A program made the position numbers and the translations under genes. A stretch of DNA of 64,000 bases from Prevotella sp. (GTDB lineage: Bacteria > Bacteroidota > Bacteroidia > Bacteroidales > Bacteroidaceae), in the NCBI GenBank assembly GCA_017417465.1, contig JAFPZD010000072.1:1-64000 (forward strand), in the 5' to 3' direction. Below the pieces are notes generated by a model, which saw nothing but the letters and a program-made list of their open reading frames with translations, made no database searches and was not told the DNA's origin. Shown here piece by piece: positions 8,488 through 16,793 of this stretch. Numbering within the stretch: the first letter of the stretch is position 1; every line of letters starts with the position of its first letter.

Positions 8488-8874
8488 TTACAAGCTACCA
8501 TTGATGACTCGTTTGATACCATCCTTTAATTTGTCCACATTGAAATTTATGATATAACCAAGCTTAACGCCTGTCAGTCGCATATAAGTCAGCAATTGTT
8601 TGCTGTGAATAGGTTGAACCTCAGAAACAGACTTTAATTCTAATATGACAGTATCATCAACAATCACATCGAGTCGCAAGTCAACATTCAACTCTACTTC
8701 CTTGTATTTCACTTGGACGGGTACTTGATGTTTGACTTTGAAGCCGTTTCTCTGAAGTTCATAGATCAAGGCTGCCTCGTAGACACTTTCCAGCAAGCCA
8801 GGGCCTAATGCAGTATGCACTTCGTATGCGCATTGTAACATTCGGTATGTATAATCGTTGTCGATATTTATCAT
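8488..8874 (-). CDS. GxxExxY family protein (PD-(D/E)XK nuclease-like)
   Basis: 128 residues from ATG at 8874; a GTG at 8889 lies inside the flanking repeat and is less likely. The name-giving motif is in GPGLLESVYEAAL (about 28-40), followed by a nuclease-like core with LRLDVIVDDTVILELKSV, where D and ExK match a PD-(D/E)XK active site. Biochemical function is not established for the family. The gene is bracketed by related repeats: the 69-bp array ends at its stop codon, and an inverted copy of the same sequence starts nine bases before its ATG. The AT-rich composition differs from neighbours, consistent with an inserted unit. Confidence 0.85.
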   Translation of the reverse strand: MINIDNDYTYRMLQCAYEVHTALGPGLLESVYEAALIYELQRNGFKVKHQVPVQVKYKEVELNVDLRLDVIVDDTVILELKSVSEVQPIHSKQLLTYMRLTGVKLGYIINFNVDKLKDGIKRVINGSL

Positions 8875-8882
8875 AGCTTTAT

Positions 8883-8930
8883 TTCTCACAAAGGATCACA
8901 AAGGACACGGAGGCTAGACACAATTCCGCA
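8883..8930. repeat. Right flanking copy of the CTCTGTG-family repeat
   Basis: Bases 8883-8912 are an inverted, diverged copy of the array start (8419-8448). The following GGCTAGACACAATTCCG corresponds to GGCTGCGCACAACTCCG at 7994-8010. The stop codon of the upstream membrane-protein gene lies inside this repeat. Confidence 0.75.
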
Positions 8931-9912
8931 CCCCCGAAGACCTCCGCATAAACCCTAGCCTTATCCAGGCATAGATGCCCAGCAGGACGACGAGCAGCGT
9001 CTGCACAGAGTGGACGATGAGTACGAAGTAGAGGGCCTGCGTGTCGGCCACGCCATAGAGGATGAGCATGGTCTTCACGGCAAAATGCCACGGACCAGCG
9101 CCATTGGGCGTAGGCACGATGACGGCAATGCTGCCAACCACGAAAGTGACCAGCGCACAGCCAATGCCGAGCGATGCCGTAAAGTCGAAACAGAAGAACG
9201 TCAGGTAGTAGTGCAGGAAGTAGCACAGCCAGATGCCGAGCGTCAAAGCCACGAAGAGCCACGGACGGTGCACCTGCCGCAGGGAACTCACGCCCTCCCA
9301 TAAACCCTGGAGCGTGGTCTTCACCTTATTATATATAGATAGGCGCTGCAACAGGAAATAGGCCAACACGCCAACAGCCAGCATGCAGACGCCAGCCACC
9401 AGCCACCCCGCCCATGAGAAGCCTCTTAGAATGGTGTCGAGCGACGTGCCCGTCCGCTCGAAGAACGTGCCAAAAGTGCTCATCTGGAAGGCAATGGTCA
9501 CTCCCGTGATGAACAGCATCAGCAGCGTGTCGATGGCCCGCTCGGTAACCACCGTGCCTAACGCCTTCGGGAACGACACACCATCCCACCGCTGCAGCAC
9601 GCCACAGCGTGTGAACTCGCCAATGCGCGGCACTACCAGCGACGCGGCATAGCTCAGGAAGATGCTGTTCACGGCCACGCTGCTTCGAGGGCGTTCGCCA
9701 ACGGGCTCCAGCGTCTGCCGCCAGCGCCAGCCGCGGATGGCCTGCGCCAGGATGCCGAAGGGGAACGACAGCAGCATCCACGTCCAGTCCATCTCGTGGA
9801 GCAGCACATGGCTGACGCTCTGGAAGTCGAAATCGCGGTACATCCAGTACAGGATGGCGCCGCCCAAGAGCAGTGGCAACAGTATCTTCAGTGTCGACCT
9901 TGCACTTTTCAT
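8914..9912 (-). CDS. Flippase-like membrane protein (UPF0104/lysylphosphatidylglycerol synthase TM family)
   Basis: About 332 residues with seven to eight hydrophobic helices starting at LKILLPLLLGGAILYWM. Family marks include RGWRW near 65, the SLVVPRIGEFTRCGVL segment and VPTPNGAGPWH near the C-terminus. Members are inner-membrane proteins related to the flippase part of MprF; the substrate is unknown. ATG at 9912 (or 9918) was chosen because the -7 box lies at 9922-9929; the longer frame upstream would start before the promoter. The C-terminal residues after LGFMRR (SSGVRNCV) and the stop codon come from the flanking repeat, so the original tail seems replaced. Confidence 0.8.
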   Translation of the reverse strand: MKSARSTLKILLPLLLGGAILYWMYRDFDFQSVSHVLLHEMDWTWMLLSFPFGILAQAIRGWRWRQTLEPVGERPRSSVAVNSIFLSYAASLVVPRIGEFTRCGVLQRWDGVSFPKALGTVVTERAIDTLLMLFITGVTIAFQMSTFGTFFERTGTSLDTILRGFSWAGWLVAGVCMLAVGVLAYFLLQRLSIYNKVKTTLQGLWEGVSSLRQVHRPWLFVALTLGIWLCYFLHYYLTFFCFDFTASLGIGCALVTFVVGSIAVIVPTPNGAGPWHFAVKTMLILYGVADTQALYFVLIVHSVQTLLVVLLGIYAWIRLGFMRRSSGVRNCV

Positions 9913-9921
9913 AATCATCGG

Positions 9922-9929
9922 CAAAGATA
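9922..9929 (-). promoter_or_regulatory. -7 element of the flippase-like gene
   Basis: TATCTTTG on the minus strand, 3 or 9 bases before the two candidate ATGs. The leader would be close to zero. Confidence 0.6.
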
Positions 9930-10069
9930 CGACTTTTTGGGCAGCAAACGCGCGTTCAATGCCCAAAACTGCGGTCCTTTAACTACCTTTAACTGCCCTT
10001 AACGCCTTTAGTTACTCCACAATTCGTGCTTTTAACCTCCACTCTAAAACCTTGGCGCTCAGAAAATGC

Positions 10070-10228
10070 CAAAATAATTTGGTCGTTCGCACTTTTTTTC
10101 GTACTTTTGCAACCAAGACGAAGCAATTACGTCGTATGCTAACCGTAGCACGTCGCATTGCCAACACCGTCGACGCATATTCTGACCTGCCCGTTCTCGA
10201 AGCGCCTACGCCTGTAGTCAATACATAA
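10070..10228 (+). pseudogene. Relic of the ksgA promoter and 5' coding end
   Basis: The -33 region (AATTTGG), -7 box (TACTTTTG) and following bases resemble those of ksgA at 15858-15910. The frame then reads TKQLRRMLTVARRIANTVDA and continues ...LPVLEAPTP before a stop at 10226-10228. KsgA in this window reads FLTDLEIARRIADTVDA and LPVLEVGPG at the same place. The start codon is changed from ATG to ACG, and about a dozen internal codons are missing. The promoter appears usable and would drive the 1789-aa surface gene at 10277. Confidence 0.8.
10102..10109 (+). promoter_or_regulatory. -7 element for the 1789-aa surface protein
   Basis: TACTTTTG with TTTG at 10078-10081 as the -33 element, 21 bp upstream. 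It gives a leader of about 160 nt that includes the ksgA relic. Confidence 0.6.
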
Positions 10229-10276
10229 CCGCAAGATACGACCCCTAACCGATAACTAACAAAACCTAATAGCACA

Positions 10277-13200
10277 ATGATGAAAAAGATTCTATCAGTG
10301 TTGCTCTGCATCCTGGCAGGCGTGCAGACAATGAAAGCACAGGAGGCCTACGCCGAGTACACCCCTGACAACTTGACGCTGTCGTTCTACTACGACAACC
10401 TGCGTAGTACCCGTACGGGTAGGACCTACGTTTTGAATAATAACCAGCGGCCTGATTGGTACAAGGACGGCACGAATGCCAACGTCACCAAGGTGTCCTT
10501 TCACTCCTCGTTTGCCAATGCCCGCCGAACGACCATGTCTTTTTGGTTCAACGGCATGGAGAATTTACAACTCATCGAAGGCATTGCCAATCTGAACACC
10601 AGCAAATCCAGCAATCTCGGCTACATGTTCACCGATTGCAAAAACCTTACAAGCATTGACCTAAGCCATTTCGACACGTCGAACTGTGAGACCATCGACT
10701 GTATGTTCAAAGGCTGCACGGGCCTGAAAAGCATCGATGTCAGCAACTTCATCACGACCAAAGTGACTAACATGAGAGGCGTCTTCCAGGACTGCAGCGC
10801 CTTAAAGAGCATCAGCGTCACCAACTTCTACACCACGAACGTGAAGATAACGGATTCCATGTTCGAAGGCTGCATCGGCTTGACAACGCTTGACTTGAGC
10901 AATTTCAATACGGCTAACGTCACGTCTATGTATAGAATGTTTGCTAAATGTAGCAACCTCACCACCATTTATGTCTCGAGTCTTTGGAGTACGAATAGCG
11001 TGAATACAGGGTCACAAATGTTCTTGAAATGCAGTAAACTGGTTGGCGGCCAAGGAACGACCTACAACGACAACAACGACGGTTATGCATACGCCCGCAT
11101 CGACGGTGGCTCTGCCGATCCAGGCTATTTCACAGCCCGTCCCCTCGAAGCCTACGCCAATTACACACCGCTGAACACGACGCTGACCTTCTATTGCGAT
11201 GCACTGCGTAAAACCCGCACGGGCAAGACCTACGACCTGAACGCTGGGTGTGTAGAGCCTAAGTGGTACAGCGACGGCACATACGCCAACGTCACCACGG
11301 TGGTCTTCGACCCCTCGTTTGCCAACGCCCGACCTACCACGGCTTACTTTTGGTTCAATGAAATGAGCAAATTGAATGACATCGTCGGTATCAGCTACTT
11401 CAACACCAGCGAAGTGCAGGAGATGACTCAGTTGTTCTATAAATGCACCACTTTGACAAGTCTCGACCTAAGCCATTTCAACACGGCCAAAGTGACTGAC
11501 ATGCATGGGATGTTTGAAAGCTGCAGCAGCTTGAAAAGTCTCAACTTGGGCAATTTCAACACGACCAACGTCACGGGCACATACGCCATGTCGGGCATGT
11601 TCTACAACTGCAGCAACTTGGAAACGCTCGACCTCACCGGCTTAAGTTTGGAAAAGCCTGTCGGAGCAGACCTTATGTTCGCCAACTGCCCCAAGTTGAA
11701 GACCATCTATGTGAGCAGCAAATGGTCCACGGCTACGGTGACCAGCAGCAGGAACATGTTCAATAACTGCACCAGCCTTGTCGGCGGACAGGGCACCACC
11801 TACGATGCCAGCCATGTCGATGCCGCTTACGCCCACATCGACGGCGGCTCCGCTGACCCTGGCTATTTCACTGTCCGCGAACTTGAAGCCTATGCCTGCT
11901 ACATAGCGGAGAACACCACACTGACATTCTACTACGACGCGATACGCAGCACCCGCTCAGGCAAGACCTTCGGTCTGAACACTTCCTTCCCGGAATGGGG
12001 CTATAGCATTAACGGTGTCAATAGCAATGCCACACACGTGGTCTTTGACCCGTCGTTTGCCGACGCCCGCCCGACAACAACGGAGAGTTGGTTCTCTACC
12101 ATGCTCCAACTCCAATCCATCACGGGCATAGAATACCTGAACACCAGCGAGGTGACCAACATGAGATTAATGTTCAATAAATGCAGCAAATTAGGAAGCG
12201 TTGACCTGAGTCACTTCAACACGTCCAAAGTTACGAACATGAATGCCATGTTTCAGAATTGCTCGGCTATGACAAGCCTGGACCTCAGCAACTTCGACAC
12301 GTCGAATGTTACTGACTTTTCATTTATGTTCAATAACTGTAACAATTTGACAAACCTTGACTTGAGCGCCTTTAACACCAGTAATGCGACCGACATGAGT
12401 AGCATGTTCGCTTTGTGCTCCAAATTAGAAAGCGTTGACGTGAGTCACTTCAATACGGCTAATGTAACCACTATGAACAGGATGTTTGGTTCCTGTTACA
12501 AATTAAAAAGCATTGACGTAGGCCATTTCAACGTTTCCAAAGTAACCGACATGGCTAGCATGTTTGATTCTTGCAATTCTTTGACGAGCATTGACGTAAG
12601 CAACTTCGTCACATCAAAGGTAACCGATATGGGATTCCTGTTTGCTTCGTGTCCCAGTTTGACAAGCCTTGACTTAAGCGCCTTCGACACGCACAACGTT
12701 ACTCGTATGGAACGTATGTTCTCCAAAAATCGAAACTTGAAAACCATCTTTGTGGGCAGTTCGTGGAGCACTGGCTCGGTTACTTCATCAGGCAACATGT
12801 TCGACGAATGTAATAGCCTCGTGGGTAGCCAGGGCACCGCCTACAATGCCGGCCACGTTGATGCTTCCTACGCACATGTCGATGGTGGCACCTCCAATCC
12901 CGGCTATTTCACATCCGTGGAAGGCCTTGTAAAAACAGCATACGCACTACTTTCGACGGATGGCCAAACGCTGACCTTCTACTACGACTACATGAAGGAC
13001 CTACGCACAGGAACGGCCTACAACCTTAACTTGGGTGGCACGTCACCGCAATGGTACAGCGACAACAGCTGCGAAAACGTCCGCGAAGTGGTGTTCCATA
13101 GCTCTTTCAGCAACATGCAACCGACCTCCACGTGCAGCTGGTTCGACGGCATGAAGAACCTTACCACCATCACCGGGCTCAGCAACCTGAACACGTCGCA

Positions 13201-15646
13201 GGTCACCAACATGAAGTCCATGTTCCGCAACTGCCGCAGCCTCACCGAACTCGACCTCTCCTCTTTCAACACGGCCAACGTCACCACTATGAACGCCATG
13301 TTCGAGTTTTGTCAGAGCTTGAAGAACCTTAACCTCTCTAACTTCAAAACCGCCCGCGTCACCACCATGTATCTCATGTTCGACGAGTGCAACGTCCTCA
13401 CCGCCCTCGATCTGAGCAGCTTCAACACCGCCAAGGTCACCAACATGAGTTCCATGTTCTCCAATTGCCGCGCACTCAACATCATCCTCGTCTCCAGCTC
13501 ATGGACAACAGACGCCGTCACTTCCAGCGACCAGATGTTCTCGCTTTGCACAAGCATCGTCGGCGGCCGTGGCACCACTTACAGCTACAGCCATGTAGAC
13601 AAAGAGTACGCTCGCATCGACGGCGGCTACAGCCGTCCAGGCTATCTGACCGACAGGGGCAACCCCTACGTCGTCCTCTCTGACGATGGTAAGACATTCA
13701 CCTTCTATGCCGACGGCCGACGTCTGTTGCACACCGAGCGCACTTACGGGTTGAACGAGAATAGCGCCACGCCCGACTGGGAGCCCGATACCCGCGGTGT
13801 TACGTCGGTGGTGTTCGACCCATCGTTTGCCTCGGCCCGTCCCACCAGTACCTTCGGCTGGTTCACCAATATGGCACAGCTCACCACCATCACGAACCTG
13901 GAGTACCTGAACACCAGTGAGGTGACTGAAATGAATCAGATGTTCTACGACTGCGAAAAACTGACGAACCTTGACTTGAGCCACTTCAACACTGCCAAGG
14001 TGACGGAGATGTGGATGATGTTCTATGAATGCACGTCGCTGAAGAACCTCGACCTCACATCGTTCAACACGGAGAAAGTGAGCGTCATGAACGAGATGTT
14101 CTCTGGATGCACGTCCCTCATCTCCATCGACCTCTCCAGCTTCTACACCTCCCAGACTCGCTACATGAACGAGATGTTCTCTGGATGCACATCGCTGACC
14201 ACTGTCAGCGTGGGCGACGGCTGGGATGCAAGCCGCGCGTCGACCGAATACATGTTCTTCCACTGCTATAGCATCGTCGGCGAATTGGGCACAACCTATA
14301 ACTCCGATTACAATGGCGACTACGTCGGCGAGGATGCCGCACACATCGACTGGGAAGACTACCCGGGCTTCTTTGTGAGTGCCAACTACCTCAAAGTTCC
14401 CTACGCCCACCTCTCCGCCGACGGCCGCACCCTCACCTTCTACCACGACGGTCAGCGCGCCACTCGCCGCGCCTCAACTGTCAACTCTCAACTGTCAACT
14501 TTCAAGACCTACTCCACCGACTTGGCCACCAACGAGGAGCCTGGATGGTTCAACGATGGCAACTACTCGGATATTACCCGTGCGGTGTTCGATCCCTCCT
14601 TTGCCAACGCCCGACCCGTCAGCACCTATTACTGGTTCGGCCAGATGCATCTGCTCACTAACATCGATGGCATGGAATTTCTGAACACCAGCGAGGTGAT
14701 CAGCATGGAAGCCATGTTCGAAGAATGTGAGTCGCTCACCTCCCTTGACGTGAGCCACTTCGACACACGCAATGTGACCGACATGCGTAGCTTGTTTAAC
14801 GACTGCTATGAGCTGACGACACTCGACGTGAGTGGCTTCGACACGCACAATGTGACCGCTATGTATAACATGTTCAATTATTGCAGCAACCTGACAGAAC
14901 TCGACCTCAGCAACTTCGACACGCAGAATGTCGTCAGTATGAATGACATGTTCTGCGCATGCGAGTCGCTGACGAGCCTTGACCTCTCTAACTTCAACAC
15001 CGCCAACGTCACGCGCATGAGCTCCATGTTCGAAGGATGCAAATCGTTGAGCGACATTGACCTGAGCAGCTTCGAAACGAGTCGGGTGACAAACATGAAT
15101 TCCATGTTCGATGGCTGCCCGGCGCTGAAGTCGCTCGATCTGCGCAGCTTCAGTACATACAACGTAACAACCATGTTAGCCATGTTCCGTGGCTGCACAG
15201 CCCTGGAAACAATCTATGTGACGGACTATCAAACCATAGACCCGGGCTTTGTCTCGCCCTTTGGCGACTCCAGTTCATCCGCAGCAGGCTTAGGGTGGAC
15301 GACCGAAAATGTGACCTCCTCCAACAACATGTTCAAAGACTGTACCAGCCTGAGAGGTCACCGAGGCACGCGCTTTGACGCTAACCACATCGACAAGGAG
15401 TACGCCCGCCTCGACGGTGGCACCAGCAGCCCGGGCTACCTGTCAGAGTATGGAGCCTTCCTCCTTGGCGACGTCAACGGCGACGGACAGGTCGGCATTG
15501 GCGACATCGTGGCCATCACCAACGTCATGGCCGGCATCGAGACCGATCCCGCCATCATCCAGCGCGCCGACGTCAACGGCGACACCCAGGTGGGCATCGG
15601 CGACATCGTAGCCATCACCAACATCATGGCCGGCATCACGAACTAA
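10277..15646 (+). CDS. Giant BspA/DUF285-type repeat surface protein with dockerin pair
   Basis: 1789 residues. After a signal peptide (MKKILSVLLCILAGVQTMKA) come six modules starting near residues 22, 289, 535, 884, 1129 and 1372. Each opens with a strand segment (LTFYYDxxRxxRxGKTYxLN, VVFDPSFAxARPT), continues with DUF285-type leucine-rich repeats (LNTSxVTxMxxMFxxCxxLxxLDLSxFNT) and usually closes with YAxIDGGxxxPGYFT. The last 60 residues hold two dockerin EF-hand repeats (DVNGDGQVGIGDIVAITN, DVNGDTQVGIGDIVAITN). DUF285 proteins are secreted adhesin-like proteins; the ligand is unknown. A short low-complexity insertion (STVNSQLSTF, about 1398-1410) in module six is encoded by an intergenic-type repeat. 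Transcribed from a ksgA-like promoter. Confidence 0.88.
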   Translation: MMKKILSVLLCILAGVQTMKAQEAYAEYTPDNLTLSFYYDNLRSTRTGRTYVLNNNQRPDWYKDGTNANVTKVSFHSSFANARRTTMSFWFNGMENLQLIEGIANLNTSKSSNLGYMFTDCKNLTSIDLSHFDTSNCETIDCMFKGCTGLKSIDVSNFITTKVTNMRGVFQDCSALKSISVTNFYTTNVKITDSMFEGCIGLTTLDLSNFNTANVTSMYRMFAKCSNLTTIYVSSLWSTNSVNTGSQMFLKCSKLVGGQGTTYNDNNDGYAYARIDGGSADPGYFTARPLEAYANYTPLNTTLTFYCDALRKTRTGKTYDLNAGCVEPKWYSDGTYANVTTVVFDPSFANARPTTAYFWFNEMSKLNDIVGISYFNTSEVQEMTQLFYKCTTLTSLDLSHFNTAKVTDMHGMFESCSSLKSLNLGNFNTTNVTGTYAMSGMFYNCSNLETLDLTGLSLEKPVGADLMFANCPKLKTIYVSSKWSTATVTSSRNMFNNCTSLVGGQGTTYDASHVDAAYAHIDGGSADPGYFTVRELEAYACYIAENTTLTFYYDAIRSTRSGKTFGLNTSFPEWGYSINGVNSNATHVVFDPSFADARPTTTESWFSTMLQLQSITGIEYLNTSEVTNMRLMFNKCSKLGSVDLSHFNTSKVTNMNAMFQNCSAMTSLDLSNFDTSNVTDFSFMFNNCNNLTNLDLSAFNTSNATDMSSMFALCSKLESVDVSHFNTANVTTMNRMFGSCYKLKSIDVGHFNVSKVTDMASMFDSCNSLTSIDVSNFVTSKVTDMGFLFASCPSLTSLDLSAFDTHNVTRMERMFSKNRNLKTIFVGSSWSTGSVTSSGNMFDECNSLVGSQGTAYNAGHVDASYAHVDGGTSNPGYFTSVEGLVKTAYALLSTDGQTLTFYYDYMKDLRTGTAYNLNLGGTSPQWYSDNSCENVREVVFHSSFSNMQPTSTCSWFDGMKNLTTITGLSNLNTSQVTNMKSMFRNCRSLTELDLSSFNTANVTTMNAMFEFCQSLKNLNLSNFKTARVTTMYLMFDECNVLTALDLSSFNTAKVTNMSSMFSNCRALNIILVSSSWTTDAVTSSDQMFSLCTSIVGGRGTTYSYSHVDKEYARIDGGYSRPGYLTDRGNPYVVLSDDGKTFTFYADGRRLLHTERTYGLNENSATPDWEPDTRGVTSVVFDPSFASARPTSTFGWFTNMAQLTTITNLEYLNTSEVTEMNQMFYDCEKLTNLDLSHFNTAKVTEMWMMFYECTSLKNLDLTSFNTEKVSVMNEMFSGCTSLISIDLSSFYTSQTRYMNEMFSGCTSLTTVSVGDGWDASRASTEYMFFHCYSIVGELGTTYNSDYNGDYVGEDAAHIDWEDYPGFFVSANYLKVPYAHLSADGRTLTFYHDGQRATRRASTVNSQLSTFKTYSTDLATNEEPGWFNDGNYSDITRAVFDPSFANARPVSTYYWFGQMHLLTNIDGMEFLNTSEVISMEAMFEECESLTSLDVSHFDTRNVTDMRSLFNDCYELTTLDVSGFDTHNVTAMYNMFNYCSNLTELDLSNFDTQNVVSMNDMFCACESLTSLDLSNFNTANVTRMSSMFEGCKSLSDIDLSSFETSRVTNMNSMFDGCPALKSLDLRSFSTYNVTTMLAMFRGCTALETIYVTDYQTIDPGFVSPFGDSSSSAAGLGWTTENVTSSNNMFKDCTSLRGHRGTRFDANHIDKEYARLDGGTSSPGYLSEYGAFLLGDVNGDGQVGIGDIVAITNVMAGIETDPAIIQRADVNGDTQVGIGDIVAITNIMAGITN

Positions 15647-15698
15647 GTGAAAAATCATTCTTCTTTATTGACATAAAAATAATAAAAATGTACGATTT

Positions 15699-15835
15699 CG
15701 GGGGTACGGAGGTGTGGAGGGACGAGGGTACGGAGGTACGGGGGTGCGGGGGTACGAGGTCAGACTCTGCGCAGAAAATAGGGCGTGCAAACTATTCTCG
15801 TACCCCCGTACCTTCGTACCCCCGTACCCCCGAAG
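15699..15835. repeat. GTACCCCC octamer palindromic element with conserved core
   Basis: The left arm consists of GGGGGTACGGAGG-type units and the right arm of CGTACCCC octamers. The centre contains GTCAGACTCTGCGC and ACTATTCTCG. The same core occurs inverted inside the ksgA coding sequence (16139-16233). The rest of the spacer 15647-15907 has no gene. Confidence 0.85.
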
Positions 15836-15891
15836 AAAGTACTCCCGCTCGAAAAAACACAATTAAATTTGGTTTTTTGCTCGCTTATTCG

Positions 15892-15899
15892 TACCTTTG
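15892..15899 (+). promoter_or_regulatory. -7 element of ksgA
   Basis: TACCTTTG, with TTTG at 15868-15871 as the -33 element, 21 bp upstream. The ATG is eight bases downstream. Confidence 0.65.
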
Positions 15900-15907
15900 C
15901 ACATGAT

Positions 15908-16780
15908 ATGAAGCAAGTAAGACCCAAGAAGAACCTCGGCCAGCATTTCCTGACCGACCTCGAGATAGCCCGTCGCATTGCCGACACTGTTGACGCCTGC
16001 CCTACCCTACCCGTCCTTGAGGTGGGACCTGGCATGGGCGTGTTAACACAATTCCTGGCCGAAAAGCAGCGCCCATTGAGTGTCGTTGAGATCGATGCCG
16101 AGTCGGTAGCGTATCTGAAGGAGCGGTTCCCCGAGTTTCGGGGATACGAGGGTACGGAGGTACGTGGGTGCGAGGATAGTTCAGGCGCAGCGTCTGACCT
16201 CGTACCCCCGCACCCCCGCACCCCCGCACCCCCGATCATTGAAGGCGACTTCCTCCGTATGGACCTCCACGCGCTGTTCGACGGCGGCCAGTTTGTGCTC
16301 ACTGGCAACTACCCCTACGACATCTCGTCGCAGATCTTCTTCAAGATGCTCGACAACCGTGACCTCATCCCCTGCTGCACGGGCATGATTCAGCACGAAG
16401 TGGCACAGCGCATGGCAGCCCAGCCAGGGTCGAAGCAGTACGGCATTCTTTCGGTACTCATACAGGCATGGTACGACGTGGAGTACCTCTTCACCGTCCC
16501 GCCTTCGGTGTTCAATCCGCCTCCAAAGGTGATGAGTGCCGTCATACGCATGACCCGCAACAGCGTGCAACACCTTGGCTGCGACGAGCAACTCTTCCGG
16601 CGCATCGTAAAAACCACCTTCAACCAGCGCCGCAAGATGCTCCGCGTATCCCTCCGCCAGTTGCTGCCACCCGACGCCCCCTTCTTCGCCGACAACGCCG
16701 ACCTGCTCACCCGCCGCCCCGAGCAGCTCACCATTCCCGAATTCGTCAACCTGACCAACCTCGTGGCCAACACCTTATAA
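15908..16780 (+). CDS. ksgA: 16S rRNA dimethyladenosine transferase with in-frame repeat insertion
   Basis: 290 residues. RsmA/KsgA dimethylates two adjacent adenines near the 3' end of 16S rRNA. Motifs: KKNLGQHFLTD at the N-terminus, the SAM-binding LEVGPGMGVLT (about 37-47), VVEID (59-63), the catalytic GNYPYDISS (NxPY), and the C-terminal helical domain. Residues about 78-109 (RGYEGTEVRGCED through PHPRTPAPP) are absent from ordinary KsgA; they are encoded by a 96-nt palindromic repeat that keeps the frame and lies between the acidic SAM loop and the GDFL motif. ATG at 15908 fits the family start MKQVRPKK; the message is nearly leaderless. The kinase gene follows 13 bp downstream. Confidence 0.95.
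   Translation: MKQVRPKKNLGQHFLTDLEIARRIADTVDACPTLPVLEVGPGMGVLTQFLAEKQRPLSVVEIDAESVAYLKERFPEFRGYEGTEVRGCEDSSGAASDLVPPHPRTPAPPIIEGDFLRMDLHALFDGGQFVLTGNYPYDISSQIFFKMLDNRDLIPCCTGMIQHEVAQRMAAQPGSKQYGILSVLIQAWYDVEYLFTVPPSVFNPPPKVMSAVIRMTRNSVQHLGCDEQLFRRIVKTTFNQRRKMLRVSLRQLLPPDAPFFADNADLLTRRPEQLTIPEFVNLTNLVANTL
16139..16233 (+). repeat. Palindromic repeat inserted in frame within ksgA
   Basis: The arms (GAGGGTACGGAGGTACG and CGTACCCCCGCACCCC) flank the core GATAGTTCAGGCGCAGCGTC. The reverse complement of this core (GACGCTGCGCctgaACTAT) matches the core of the intergenic copy at 15699-15835. Confidence 0.85.
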
Positions 16781-16793
16781 TATAGATACGCGC

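Noticed and set aside
7835..8557. Long overlapping open frames through the 69-bp array on both strands
   Set aside because: They are products of a repeat whose unit is a multiple of three; no protein family pattern and simultaneous openness in several frames.
13499..14446. 315-codon minus-strand frame opposite the giant surface gene
   Set aside because: Shadow frame produced by repeated codons of the DUF285 modules.
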